From Polytrichum commune (lineage: Eukaryota; Streptophyta; Polytrichopsida; Polytrichales; Polytrichaceae): DNA of 64,000 nt. Location: positions 13,828,501 through 13,892,500 of the forward strand of contig OX485808.1 of NCBI GenBank assembly GCA_950295325.1, in the 5' to 3' direction. Both the position numbers and the translations under genes were made by a program. The notes beneath the pieces are model-generated. The model saw only the letters and a program-made list of their open reading frames with translations. It was not told the origin of the DNA and searched no databases. Below, in pieces: positions 47,543 to 60,653 of this stretch. How positions within the stretch are numbered: position 1 is the stretch's first letter; each line of letters opens with the position of its first letter.

Positions 47543-48689
47543 GCTTTGCTCTAGAATTTGCCTTTGAATTAAAAAGTAATATTACTGACAATCTAATATG
47601 AACATTCCAATAGGGCTGAGACACCTAAGGGAATCAACACCATAGTCAGATGGTTGAAACTAACCATGGGTTAAGTTACCATGGTAAAAATAGTTACCAT
47701 ACTCCACGTTTTAGGGTTTCCGTGACCTAAAACAACCTCTTTGCTTGACCACACCAATACTTAAGCCTCTTTTCTCCCATGTGAAAACTCTTTTACATGT
47801 GTGAAGGACGTGAATGTGAGAGCAAGGTTGGAGGGAAGGTGAAAAAACTGACATTGGGTGAATTAGAGATTGTCACTATCAAGTTACACAACATGGCAAA
47901 AGAGCAGGTTTGTATACTCATTGATTTGTAATGAGTATTGTCTTTGCAAAGCATCAATGGACTTGACAGGTGAGGTTAATGTGTGACATGGATAGCAATT
48001 GAGCTTAGCTGAAGACACCTGACACACGCCTTTCTAACACACATTTTGTTTGTTTGGGTTGGCACGGGTGCAGGTGAGGCTAGCTCTTCACATTTTCTAC
48101 ACCAACAATAGTACATTGTTCAAGTTTGAATACTCTTTCACCTTATTATATGATAAGCATGAAAGTAGTGTTATTGCTTTGAAATAGTATTTTGATTAGC
48201 ACACAACCACTACAAAGTAGTTGAGACAGTATTGATAAATATGTACAAGTTTACATATGATATACTCAACCTAGTACTTGATGATGATATTGGTGACATT
48301 GGTAACATTAGTTATAATGGCTTCCAAACACAATACATTGCATAGTTAGACTTTGTTCTGAACTAAGGTTTTGAACTCAGGTTATGGACTAAGCTTATGT
48401 ATACAAGTCATGTAATGAGCACACCAAATCTCTACATTCTGACTACTCATACCACACAGACAGAGTTTTTAGTTAACTCCTGAAAAATCAAGCCATTCCA
48501 TATTGTACAAAGCCTAGTACTACAAGCATAATGATAGACACTATGACTTGAAAGGAAATAGATTTGTGTTGAGGAAAATCCCACCCACCCACCCTTGCTT
48601 TATTTTGATGAAGAATAGAAAGGAAAGGGCCTCTGAAAAGAGGAAGATCAAGCTTTGAAAAAAGCTTTGAAAAAGACAACTCTCTCGGG
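42922..48689. other. AT-rich intergenic DNA with microsatellites
   Basis: No gene recognised in about 5.8 kb. A (GA)n tract of about 55 bp lies at 43254-43309 and a (TC)n tract of about 35 bp at 47507-47541. Near 44,430-44,560 the phrase AAGTCCTATGACCTAT occurs twice within an AT-rich local duplication. The open frames (for example 45024-45320) show no domain. Confidence 0.55.
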
Positions 48690-51600
48690 GGTATTGTTTG
48701 TGAGTTTTGGGTTCATGGGGACATGTCGATTGGGGCTTGGTTGTTGTCGAGCTTTCTTTTATTTAGGATAAGGTATGCGAGGTATTATATGGTTGTTTGA
48801 TGTATGTGTTTCATGAGTTTTTTTGACTTCTCTAGGAGGTATTTTGAATTTTCTAGGGCTTCGAGTGATTGTTTATGTACGGCTTCTCGTATCCCTGTCG
48901 TGACTATAATAAGGGGGTTAACATTTTATCCCATGGTTTTGAGCGTTTGAATGAGGGGGTCAAATCTATTTGTTTTTTTTTTTGTTTTTTTTCTTTCTCT
49001 TATGGCAATATTTGGGAATCTAGTCATACACCCATATGTTGGGTCTTAGCTAGGCCATGCACGTGTATGTGTTGGGGAGGCATGTGCACTGTATTAACCA
49101 TTCCGGGATTGTGATGTCTTGGGGCCAGTTGTGTTGATTGCCGGCATTTACTAGGGTATAGCACCTTGTGTGTTTGTTGGGTTGAAGTGTGTGTGCTATT
49201 TGGTAAACTGCTTTGTTTGGCATGGTTGTTGGACACATGTCCATCTAAGTATCCATTATGGGATTGTTGACTCAAGGGGTTTGTTGTGGAAGGTCCCGAC
49301 ATTAATTAGTGTGAAAAATTGGATGTGTTTGTTAGTTTGTAATGCTTGGCTATTTGTGGGCCTTTGAGATATTAGTTTTCGCATGTGGACAATAAGTGGA
49401 CCATGTGTCTCTCTCATTTATGGGATATAGTGTGCAATTGGGTTTGAGGTGGGCAATAAGCTTGAAGATGTTTATATTGTGGTTGCCCATATATTGTGTG
49501 CAACGGAATTTCAAAGTTTGTGTAATTTGGATGTTGGATATACATGGGGATTTCTATAAATAATTTTATAATTTGTGGTTGACTTGTTTGTTTGAAAGCC
49601 ATTTATCTACACATGGGAATTTATTTTTGGTGGAAAGGGTTTCTCGTTTCCAATATTCTTCGTTAATAGTGTATGAAAATTGTGGATCGAGTTGTCGTGT
49701 GTGGGTGCCAGGCAACTTGCTAGCCAATAGAAAGTGGTATGGCAATGTGTATATGGGGCAGGGGAGTGGTTTTTCCTTTGTGTATTCTATCATTGGCTAA
49801 TGCATCCACTATTTCATCCCGATGATTCATGTATGTGCTCAAACTTTGTGGATGAAGATTTTGTCCGGTGTCCAATAGATTTGGTGTACTTTGGCTACTA
49901 TAAGTGAATTGTTTGGGTGGCGATGTTGTCATGATGGGTGTCTAATATGGTTATTGATTAGGTTTATATTGTTGAGGCTATTTGTGAAGATGTGCATGTC
50001 TAGTTGGGTGTTTTGGACGGTTTTTATGGCGATTAGGACGTTGAGTTCGGCTTGGAGGATGATGTTTTGGTAGTTGGGTGATATTTTTTATATTTAAATG
50101 TTGTTGTTGGGGTTGTAGATTCTTGACTTGACAATGTTTCCCTCTATCTCTCCTTCAAAGTCTTTTTTTGGGGGGGGGAGGGGTGTCCTTCCTTGGTGTA
50201 GATTTCCATGTGTGTGAGAATTTGACATTGTATGGTGAGGGGGTGGGCTTGTTATGGTGGGTGTCTATGTGTATATTGTAGAGTCTTTGTATTATGTGTT
50301 GGAGGCCTTGTGGGGTTTGTGTGTTGCTCCGGGGGGGGGGGGGGTGTTTGATTGTGTACACAAAGTATAAAGTCGAGAGATGGTTTTGTGTATTGGTAGT
50401 ATTTTGGCCATTTTGGTGTTGGGTTGTAACGAATGGCATGTGGTGGAATGGTTGCTAGTGTGTGTATGTCGGCGAGTTGGTTTAGGGGGAGTTGTTGTGT
50501 TGACCAATCATTGTGATTGAATATTAGGATGGTTGTTGTGGCGGTGCCCTCTTTGGCGGCCATTCTAGCCCAATGTATTGCTTCGAGGATGGTACTATGG
50601 CCGGTTGGGTGTGCCAAGATCCGTATCATTTGAAAGATTTGGAATGTCCCATAGATCCAAATATGATGTCCTAGCTGTGTGGTGAATTGTATTGTGTGAG
50701 TTGTAGGGGGCATATGAATTGGGACGAGTAGTAGGAGTGTGTGATTTTGAACGAGTTTATGAGGATCTTTGTAGTTTGGGATTTTAAGGTATGGTGTTGG
50801 TTGGTGGGGTGGATGGTTTCTATTTTTTTCTTGGGTATGGAGGTGATGTATCTTTTGTGTGAGCCATAATATTTATGTTGCAAAGTGTTGTGGTGGGGGT
50901 TGGAAGAGTGTGGCTAAGTGGGATAGGTTATTGTGGGAGAATCTATTCCAAATCCAATGCACTCTTTTAGTGGTGATTGTGGCCATGTGTCTACCCTTGG
51001 TGATCATATATGTGGGATTCCATGTCTTGATTTTGTATGATTGGTTTGTGGGTGATGATGTCTTTGTCCATATTGCATTTTTGGGTTGATAATGTGAGGT
51101 TGGCAGTTTGTAGCAGGGATCTTATGTATTTAGGGTCTTTGGTTTGGGTGTGGGTGTGGGTGAGGCAACTTTCATATGTTTCAAGTGTTTGCTTTGTGTT
51201 TGATGCAATTCAAAATTGGCTAAGAAATAGCAAATTGTGGTCTAGTAGATTGTTGTCAGTTTAATAATTATATTTCCTTCCGCCATTGTGTTGTGGTGTC
51301 TTGTGGGGTTTCCATTGGTATAGGTATTGTTTGTGGAGAGTATGTGCTCCCCATTTTTTTTGGGGGGGGGGGGTGGAGGTTTTGATGTCTTTTATATTGT
51401 GGGATTTGCTCCTAAGTGTTGGGTGGGGTTGGGGAGGGTGGGGGAGGTGCACTTGGTAGAGGGCTTCTTGATGAGTTTGGGTATGTGTTCATATTTGGTA
51501 CGGAATTCGTCTAGGGTGAGGATGGTTGTTATGGTTTCATTTTGCATTTGGGGAGGGATGTGATGCCATATGTGCAAAGTTTGTTGAGGCATTCTTTGGT

Positions 51601-53030
51601 TTTATTCTAACTTTCTAGTGAAAGGATTGTATATATTGGGTTGGACAACCATCCTTGTTTGAGGGGGTTATCTTTAATGAGGAATGCACGATCAACAATG
51701 GTGACATGTATTTCATATTCTTATCCTAAGAGGAGTTATGTTTGAGCTATGTATGATCTTGTGCATGCTTGGTGTTTTAGTTGGTGGTGGTGGGGGGGTG
51801 TAGTGAACCTCCATATTTAGTAGTGATGTATTTAGTGAGATCTTGATAGATTACGGTAAGTTGTCTTGGGTCATTGAGTGCTTGGCCTATGCAATTGACA
51901 TAGTCTAGGAGAACGAAGGATGTGTTTATGCCAAAGTCTTCATTGAAGAGGTGCGTGAGGGTGTTGGCCATATTTTTGCGTATTTTACATATTTTTTTAG
52001 TGAATTTGCTGAGTATTTTTTCTACTTTTCTAATATATGGTTTGGAGAATGGGGTTGTGTAGTCGGAGTATGCAATTCCGGGTTTTATTATAGTGTTTAG
52101 GATTTCAATCTTTTGGTTTGAGGTTGGCTGGTGATGTAGAGAGGAGTTTTTTTTTTGTTTTTTTTTCCTTCTTAAATGCTTTGCTCGAGATAATTTCTTT
52201 TCAGATTCTCCATTTGAGTCACAATATCAAGTGTCACGGGTAGATCACTCCATTGTCAAGTTGAACACCACGTGCGACCAAAAAAAATCTTCTTTTGGTA
52301 AGTTGCACCACCAAAATGGGTCAAAATTTTATCAAATTTTTTTCATGAGTAGGTATACACAATACCTATGACATGGTCAAAAGTGGTAACAAAATTTGAT
52401 GATTTGTTTTTTTCATAAAACATACCATTTCTAACTAGAATGACACAGAATTGAACTAAAACAATTACTAAAAAAAATAAAGATGACTAAAAATTTCAAA
52501 AAAGTATACAAAAGATACTATCAATGGTTATGTATATGTAGAAAAAATATCATAAATTTTAAAATTATATATGGCATGTAATATAGGGGTAGCAAACTTT
52601 GTCCACACGTGGTGTCATTTTGACAATGAAGTGATCTCCCCGTGCCAGGTGTATACCTAGATATGTGTATGGTGAGGGCGGAAGAATTTTTATTCTTATA
52701 GGTGGTGTTTTGGGCTTGGATGTAGACTTTGAAGGTGGTTGGTTTAAGGTTGGATTTGTTCAAGTATCCAGTGATGGCACAATTTGAGAGTGAGGTCGAT
52801 GTGAGACCATTCTACAAATTTTTGGAGTTTTTTGGATTTGTGGTTGTATTATTTCTATGTCATATGTGATTATTGCTAGGTCGTCTAGATATGTTGTAGT
52901 GTTGCAGGTGGCTAAGGATGTGTTAAATTGGTATCCAAGGTCATCCTTTCTAGCCATCGGAGGAGTGATTTTAAGAATAATTTGAATAAATGGGGGTGCT
53001 AGCATGGTAAAGTGGACCATAAAGTGCTCT
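48690..53030 (-). mobile_element. Degenerate LINE-like retrotransposon
   Basis: Read from high to low coordinates on the minus strand, this is a decayed pol gene. At 53,020-52,760 lies a reverse-transcriptase palm remnant with the catalytic motif YLDDLAIIT, followed by NKSNLKPTTFKVYI. About 51,970-51,780 encodes NTLTHLFNEDFGINTSFVLL-type sequence. From 50,713 to 49,720 there is an RNase H-like remnant (EAIHWARMAAKEG, and EIVDALANDRIHKGK near its end). Stops and frameshifts are frequent. Long G runs lie at 50331-50344 and 51362-51373. A shorter copy of the same family is at 28,976-30,355. The 5' part and a poly-A tail were not identified. Confidence 0.7.
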
Positions 53031-55639
53031 AGTATACTAAAACCATAATGGTTTTGGTCAATGGCCTAAAAGTAGTATCAAAGTGTTGTTTAAATTGGGA
53101 TTGTTTTTCATAATGAACTCTACTGTTTTGTTTGATTCTAAAATGTAGGACATCAAGTTGAGATCCTTAAAATTTATCATTAAAAGTGATGCTTAAAAGA
53201 AAATGGTAGTCTAGTTCTGGATGTAAATTTTACGACCTTAAATATTTTAAGGTTGGAATTTTTTCATGTTCCTTGAATTCATTATCTACTTGAGGGTATC
53301 ATTACAACACTTTGTAAAAAATAATAAATTTAATGCAAATTTCATTTATTTTAAACAAAATTTAGATACTTACTTGTTCAATATCACCTACTTGCACACT
53401 ATGGAGTTATTTATAAAAAAAGATTGGTTCAAATAGAGAAACAATGTGAAAAGAGATAAAATAGAGCTAGCCATTCAATTAACATGTGACAATTTAGGCC
53501 ATAAGCTATGAGATATAGAAAGTGAGATTTTTGAAGGCTATAGTTTGATAAGAGTGGCCATAACCGTAGAAAAGTAGCACATACTAATTGTTTCTATCTA
53601 TAGGCAAAGTTTTCTTGAAGAAGGGTCTTAGACCACAATCTTTCCGGCATCAAAACTCTACCAGTTTTGGCAATTGACTTGTACAAGACATTGAACTTTA
53701 TATGGATAAAAGAGATCCTTTTCGTGAAGTAAATTTACCCTAGCCTATGATTGATAGTCGATTCGTGGATAAAGAGTGATTCTTTAGTCCATTGTCTGCT
53801 TAACCTTTTTGTGAACGTTTGAGAGCCTTCAATTGGAGTGAACCTTGTCACATTTGTATGTCAGAACTAGTGTGCAAGTCTATGGTCTTTGAACCATTGA
53901 GTGAATTTGACTCATGAATGCCTTGAGAGATGGAGCTAGATTATGAATGTAATTGAATGCAGACATATTGTATGTGTATGGTCTATCAACCTAAGTATTT
54001 TAAGTTGAAGGAATTGATACCAATTTTGAAGAGGAGACAACAAGAGAAGTTGGGCTTATTGGTCTATCATCTTGTGTAGATCATGTGAAGAATTCACAAG
54101 AATATGTGTATATCTGGTATGAAATTCAATATGAAGTCAATAGCCTATGTTTGGGAAGAGTATCAGGGAGTGTACACCAAATGTGGGATAATCTAGGGTC
54201 TCTGTGAGAAGGAAATTTCCAGATTGCCTTTTCATGTAGCAAGAGTCTAAGATATGAGAGACAATTAACTGTTGATTGGAGTTGTTTAACATTAAGTTGT
54301 AGAAGAACTTGGAAGAATGATAGGATGACCCAATCCTTCATTAAAAAAGAAAAGAAAGTAAAAGAAAAAGAAGTTCTTTGGTGATTGTCATAAGTGAGAA
54401 AGATCTTATCGCAACCAATTTGAGTGTTGTCTTAGGAATTGCATCATTGAACCAAGTTGTTGAATGAGTGAAGGCAAATCTTAGAGAGGGAACATAGTCA
54501 TACTGCAACTAAAAGTCACATGATTTTCAATTGAGAGTGTTGTCGCTGTAGTATGTGAATGATTTATCCCAAGTATAGAATCTAAAGAGTTTTGAGGAGA
54601 TAAATACCTTGGAATTCAATAGACCATTGTCATGTGCCAATTAGATATCTTGCGTGTTCTTGGTGACTGTTGGCAGGATTGGAAGTTCCAAAAGATCAAG
54701 TGGTTGAGACCATTGATTATCTAGTGGAACTTGGAGCCGAAAAGATACCATGGATGATAGAAAATAAATATGCCTTAGGCTAACAATTCTTGGGATAAGA
54801 AATGAATGTTGTGGTGGTACTTTGATGAAGGACCATAGCCTGGTTGTATGTCCTTATTAAAGATTCAATTAAAGAACATTGCAACCCTGAGAGGGTAAAT
54901 CGACAGATTTTTCAAGTTGAACTAAAAATGGTGAGACAATTGATTACTCTAAAGTGCCTTTGGCTTTGGTATAGAAACTCAAATGTGATATTACATTTAG
55001 AACAATTGACTATGATTGTGCCTATGCATGTGCACCCCACTTGATCCCATTAAAATGAACTCACTGCCAAATTATTGTCTGGGTAAATGGGTGAGATCGA
55101 GTGACTATCACAATTGCATGAACAAACATGGAAAGATTTTGAAATCTTTAACCCCCAAATCATCAAATAATTATTAGCTCAAACCTCAAATGATATGAAA
55201 TAACCATGTGTTTTCCTTATATTAACTTATCTAAGACACATAAATGATACCCAAATCACCTTTTAAACCTTAGTGTTTCCTTGAGTTTGTTTGTAACCAA
55301 AATCTAAACTATATTTTGGCGGTGTTGCCCGGGAAGGCTTCAGTTGATGTAAGTCTCGACAGATAGGTCTATTAGAAAATACTAATAGGCTTGAATCTTG
55401 AGTGAGGAACTTACATTAAATATTTGGGAAATTTTAAATTTTAAAATAACAATTATTTCTTTAAATATTTTTAAAATCAAATAAAAATTGCATTAAAGAG
55501 CAATGCCTAGAATTAAATTCAAAGGTCTATTTAATATATCAACCCAAAGTATGGAAGTCTAGAGGTCATCAAAGTTCACCAAATTATTCTCTTAAATAGA
55601 GATCCATTGGACTTTCCAAATTTTATTTGGAAAAATTAG
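53031..55639. other. Intergenic DNA, no gene recognised
   Basis: AT-rich sequence with short frames only (for example 54844-55044 plus and 54126-54341 minus), none with a recognisable domain. Confidence 0.5.
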
Positions 55640-57375
55640 ACCTTATAAACTATATTCAATTCAGAAGCATGGTCAATTCTCACATTTCATTGGTCATGAG
55701 CAAGACATATTCTTCTTGCATTATGGCCTTCCATTTCCTTGTATCTTCGGATCTCACGGCTTCGCACAAACTCAAATCATTGTCAAGACATACTATATTG
55801 CCATGTTCTACATCATGTTGATGCAAAATGTGGTTCTTCCACCACTCTCCAAGCGGTCAGTGCTTCCTTGTGGGATATCTTTGTTCTTCACTAAGTCTCT
55901 CCACGTTAACGCCAACTTCATTCCTTGTTGGTTTTCCGATTCCCTCTAGATTTGTAGCGTGATTTTCTCCCACTTGTTCCTTACACTCTTCAATATCTTC
56001 ACCTAAATCAACCAAAGGTGATTTGAAAGATTCGTCCATTGTATTCGCCGTAAGGGTTTCACTTCTCCCACCTGGATGCATCTCCAAATCATTACCAACA
56101 CTTGTACTATCCTCCATGAACACAATGTCTCTATTTTTAATGATTTTTTTGGTTTGCAAGCACATTAACCTATATGCTTTGGTGCCCTCAAAATATCCTA
56201 GGAACAAACATTTGGTACCCTTTGCATCGAATTTACCCCTCTTTTCATCGGGTACCATAGCATAAGCAATACATCCGAACACACGCATGTGAGTAATCCA
56301 AGGCCTCCTCCTGCTCCAAGTTTCTTCGGGCGTAATCAAGGGCAAAACTCTTGGTGGACAACAATTACGTGTGTAAACTGCATTCACCACCGTTGTTGCC
56401 TAAAATGACTTGTTGAGTTTTAACCATGAAGCATGCTCATCGCCATCTTCATGATGGTGCAATTTGAACGCTCTGCCACTCCGTTTTGTTAAGGCCTATA
56501 CAAGGTGGATGTTTGCTTCTTGATGCCATGTTCCTTCAAAAAACGTTTGAACTCCTTCAAAATGAATTCCCCACTGTTGTCCAACCGAAACACCTTAATC
56601 TTATGTTTTAATCGTGTTTCTATAAAGGCCTTTAATTCCTTAAACTTCTCCAAGTACTCCCCTTTCGTCCTCAACATATACACCCACACCTTCCTTAGAA
56701 AATCGTTAATAAAGGTGACAAAATTCTTTGAACTGCCCATGGATGAGGTCCTCATAGGGCCATACATGTTCCAATGCATAAACTCCAAAGGTGTAGTCAT
56801 TCCCCTCCCCCATTGTTGGGAAACGCCGCCCTATGTTGTTTACCCTCAATGCACGCTTCACAAACCAACAAAGATGTGGGACGAAGGCTTTTACCAAGGT
56901 TCATGTCACTTACCATGCTTCAAAGTGCATGAACACTCTTTAGGTTCATAAGCCCGAGTTGGCAATGCCAAGCTCAAGTGCACCGTCTTTTGTTGATGAT
57001 TGCACCATGTTGGCTGGATATGTTTTGTGCATCTTGGTGCAATTCATTTGGTGCAAGTTGCCTTAACATGGCATTATTGCAATAACTTTGCCATCTCTGC
57101 CTCACAATGCACTCATTTAACTTGAACTTCATCTTCAAACCGCTCGACAAAAGTTTGCTCACCGAAAGCAAATTTGCTTGCAACTTAGGATGCCAATTTA
57201 GATGCAAATACATACGTTGTATTTTGATCATCAATGCCTCATATGAGCATGTTTTTTTTAATGTTTTCCTTGCCATAAGACAATGTGAATAATAAGGTTT
57301 CAAACACAAGAATTTATAAAATATGAAATATAAACTTGATGTATATGGCTTGATGTATATGGCAAGTCCATACAA
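55640..57375 (-). mobile_element. Truncated Ty1/copia retrotransposon remnant
   Basis: On the minus strand this holds the middle of a copia polyprotein. First comes a gag-pre-integrase/integrase zinc-binding remnant (about 57,375-56,800). The integrase core follows (56,800-56,489) with YGPMRTSSMGS and FRLDNSGEF, then a C-terminal block (56,390-55,857) with MRVFGCIAYAMVPDEKRGKF and KCLFLGY. The start of the reverse transcriptase comes last (about 55,740-55,650; EAVRSEDTRKWKAIMQEEY). The similarity stops near 55,640, before the RT active site. Frames are interrupted by stops and shifts. The catalytic Asp of the core (normally HxD after PLE) lies in HWNMYGP and is changed to Asn. Confidence 0.85.
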
Positions 57376-57572
57376 CTTGCGTATATGGCCGTATATTGAG
57401 ACCCCAAGTCCTCAAAGGGTTAAAGGGAGCCCTCACCCCCATTAAAAAAAACACAGACAAAAGACAAGCAAAAGGTGACTCACTCAATTGGTTCCAAAAC
57501 AAACCCAATTTAGTTACCTACGTGGATCTTCCCCACCATCATGATAGGGATGAAGAGCGCTCACTTATTATG

Positions 57573-57870
57573 AAAGGGGAAAGGGGGAGTGTAGATATAA
57601 TTGTAAAATTGGGCCTGAAAGTCAAAGTGCATGGCTATAGGGGACTCTAGTACTTCTTGTGTTAAATACCATGGCCTTGTGACAAAATGGTTGACCAAGT
57701 TGACCCAAAGAAGGATGGGACCCAACAACCTCTCCTCCACCTTTGGGAGAGCCTTTAGTTTGGAGAGGGCGTCTCTTTACAAGTCTCGCCTTACTAGATG
57801 TGGTCCGAAGCCACCTCGATCAATTGTGGGATCCTTTTGTACACCCAATAGTATCAAAAGCGAGCCCCCG
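57573..57870 (+). mobile_element. Candidate short LTR with PPT and PBS neighbours
   Basis: A 254-bp segment (57590-57843) starts TGTAGA and ends TTGTACA, giving TGTA/TACA inverted ends. Immediately before it is a purine run, AAAGGGGAAAGGGGGAG, like a polypurine tract. Just after it is AGTATCAAAAGCGAGCC, resembling the initiator-Met tRNA primer-binding site GTATCAGAGC. Together these look like a retrotransposon LTR. No second LTR was found, and the neighbouring copia remnant runs on the opposite strand, so it is a different element. Confidence 0.45.
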
Positions 57871-59670
57871 GGGACAAAAGGGAGGCCAAAAGGGCGAAGG
57901 AATGGACCCACACGAAGCGAGGTAGAAATGCAATCATTGCTCAAGACAAATTTCAAAGAAAACTATGAGATTGAAAGTCCTCACATCCTTGGCATCTCCC
58001 TCCACTTGTGTCTCGATTGCCAATGACAAAACAAGTATGATGCGTAAACCTCTTAACTTCAAGTATTATAATGGGCAACTCTTAGGAAAGGAAACAAAAC
58101 ACAAGCTTATTTTGTTCTATGTGTGCACGATAATTAGGGCTAACTTCTCACCTTTACTACTATACCACGCTTTTGGCTCGAGTACTACAAGCCAAATGGA
58201 AGAAGCTCATATGAAAACACAAACTAAACACTCAATTCATCCTCGGCATCTCCTCTTGTGTCTCAATTGCCGATGCCGAAACCGGGAGAGAAAAAACCAC
58301 ATGTGATTGATTCAAATTTAGCTTTGAAATAGTTAATGGGGTGCCAACTAAACAAGGCGAAAGATGAGTCAATGAATGTGAGAACCAGCTGCTAGTTACA
58401 GATGAACCGGTGAAGTTTGAGAAGTATCCGGTTGAAGTTCAAGACTTTGGGAAAATTACCCACCATTTTAGAGGAATCTATGGTATATACCTCACATAGA
58501 TAAAGAAAAACCGAAAGACCACAACATGTAACCGGTTGGACTTGGAAACACTGGGATTTTGATCATGTCCAAAAATCTCCTTGGACATTGAAACAAAATG
58601 GAACTTTAATCGTTCTACATGATAATTAAGGCACTTTTTCTTTCCCTGAAGGGCCATGCATATCATCCTAACATAGTTTCCGTCACTAGTCTTGATTGCA
58701 TGAGCTAATTGTGGTCGTGTCAAGCTTTGCAAAAGTTGTCGCATTGGGAATCACGCATGGGCACTTTCAATGTTCCATTGTTACAAAGTAGCAATGTCTT
58801 AGTGTTACGTTGTTAAACCACATAATTGTTTCATAATCGGTATAGGTGTACATGGTGGATCGATGTTGCCATTTTGTTCCCCTAGACGGTCTCAATATTA
58901 AAGAATAAAGGGGAATGGATTTTCTATGTTCCCCAGAATGTTCCTTGGAGGAGAATAACGTGGGGAACATCAAAATCCACTCCCACCTTATTCTTCATTA
59001 TTAAATTAGAGTGTGAAATCTCCATCATCTCCCTTAAGTATACGTTAATAACATAGTCGGAATAAATCTTGGTAGGAAAAAGACATAGGTTCAACCCTCG
59101 CCACCTGCACCTGCAACCTGATAACAATTAAATATCATATTTTACACAAACAATCCTATTTTAAAGCATTCCGAATTTTTAAAACAACCAAATCCCTTGA
59201 GTTTCCACTCAACTGTAATGCATTGGAACACTGTAACATTGAATGTGTGTAATCACGGGTACAATGTGCACATGTACATGTATGTGGTCCCCGAGGTGAT
59301 ATGCTTTTCCATTCCTGGCATGACCATATAATTAGCTTGTGCATTCAAGACTAGTGACGGAAAGCATGTTCGGGCGCATATCATGCCATCCAATGGCAAA
59401 TTTGCACGTGCTTTTAGGGGTCGAGTACATAAAGCAACGCAAAGGAAAAGGATGGATGGATGGATGGATGGATGGGGTGCCATCCGTGCCCTTTAAGCCA
59501 ACCATTTTTACGGCATCTCTCTCTCTCTCCTCTCTTATGGAGGCCCCTTTTTGTACCCCAAGTTGTCGTATGGAGAAAAAGCCTCGAGTCTCCCCTTTCA
59601 CCAAAAGTCGGGGTGTGATGTAAGATAAGATGAGGGCATGTACTAAGTGGGCATTGAAAACAAACACTTC
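57871..59670. other. Intergenic DNA with small hairpin and SSR
   Basis: No gene recognised. 58896-58934 and 58961-59003 form an imperfect 40-bp inverted repeat (GGAATGGATTTTCTATGTTCC against its relative) around a 26-base loop. A (GGAT)n run lies at about 59450-59476. The phrase CTTG(G)CATCTC---TTGTGTCTC-ATTGCC is present twice (about 57,985-58,025 and 58,235-58,275). Confidence 0.5.
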
Positions 59671-59671
59671 A

Positions 59672-60653
59672 GATCTTGGACAACTGCCAAAATAACTATA
59701 GTTAACTAATTCATTTTAATGCATTTTAGGGGAACAACTATAATTAATTAGAAAAAATCAACACCAGATTAAATAACAACCATAGTTAACTAGAAAAATT
59801 CCAAGTATTATTGGCTGTGTCTGTAGGACAGAGACTATGCATCGACTTCTATGTTTCAAGAGCAAATTTCCTAATCACTTTGCATTCACACTTGGACGTT
59901 ACTTGTTCATGTTATTTTTGGTCTAATTTAATATACGTGGATGGTGAAAGCTTGCACACCTTGGACAACTAACCAACTAATTCAACTACTAATTAACTAG
60001 TTGTCTTTTGTAACTATAGTTGTTTGCGATTTGACCTGCCAAACAATGTAATTAACTATAGTTGTTCTAAAATCTAGTTAACTATAGTTATATATGTCTA
60101 GTTAACTATAGTTGTTCCCTAAAATGTATTGAAAAAAACCTAATTGACTATAGTTGGTTATAGGTATAGTAAATAACAATGAACTGACATGAGCAAAGTG
60201 TACAACTATAATTGTAGTCTTTCATAAGAAAGGACATAGCCTCACGTTTCTACGGTTTTCTTGTTATATATTCAAAGAATTTTGTCTCTTGATTTGTTTT
60301 AGTTGAGGGTCTTTAATATGCTTGGGCCACTGAGGATCATCATGAAACACCTTTATACAATCATTCACAGTGTTAGGCTCTAGAACAACCTTCATGTACA
60401 CCACCAACACAAATAACACGCTAATGACACTATAACACTACAATAGAATTGCGTGAACATGTTATGCTCAACTCTAGTTGACTAAATGTTTAGTTTACTA
60501 GATATAACTATAGTTAACTAGATTTTTTGGTAGACCATATTTTAAACAACTATAGTTAACTACATTATTTGGCAAGGCAAACTGCAGACAACTATAGGTA
60601 CGAAAGGCAACTAATCAACTAATAATTGAATTCATTGGTTAGTTGTCCAAGGT
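59672..60653. repeat. Foldback repeat rich in TTAACTATAGTT
   Basis: 59958-60100 matches the reverse complement of 60500-60653, both outer ends reading ACCTTGGACAACTAACCAA. A third, partial unit starts at about 59672 (CTTGGACAACTGCC) and is inverted relative to 60,100-60,160. The near-palindrome TTAACTATAGTT recurs about ten times. The whole is non-coding. It may be a foldback or MITE-type element, but no target duplication is seen. Confidence 0.75.

Noticed and set aside
57396-57650. 84-codon plus-strand frame over the putative polypurine tract
   Set aside because: It has no retroelement domain and overlaps the candidate LTR start. It is probably chance.
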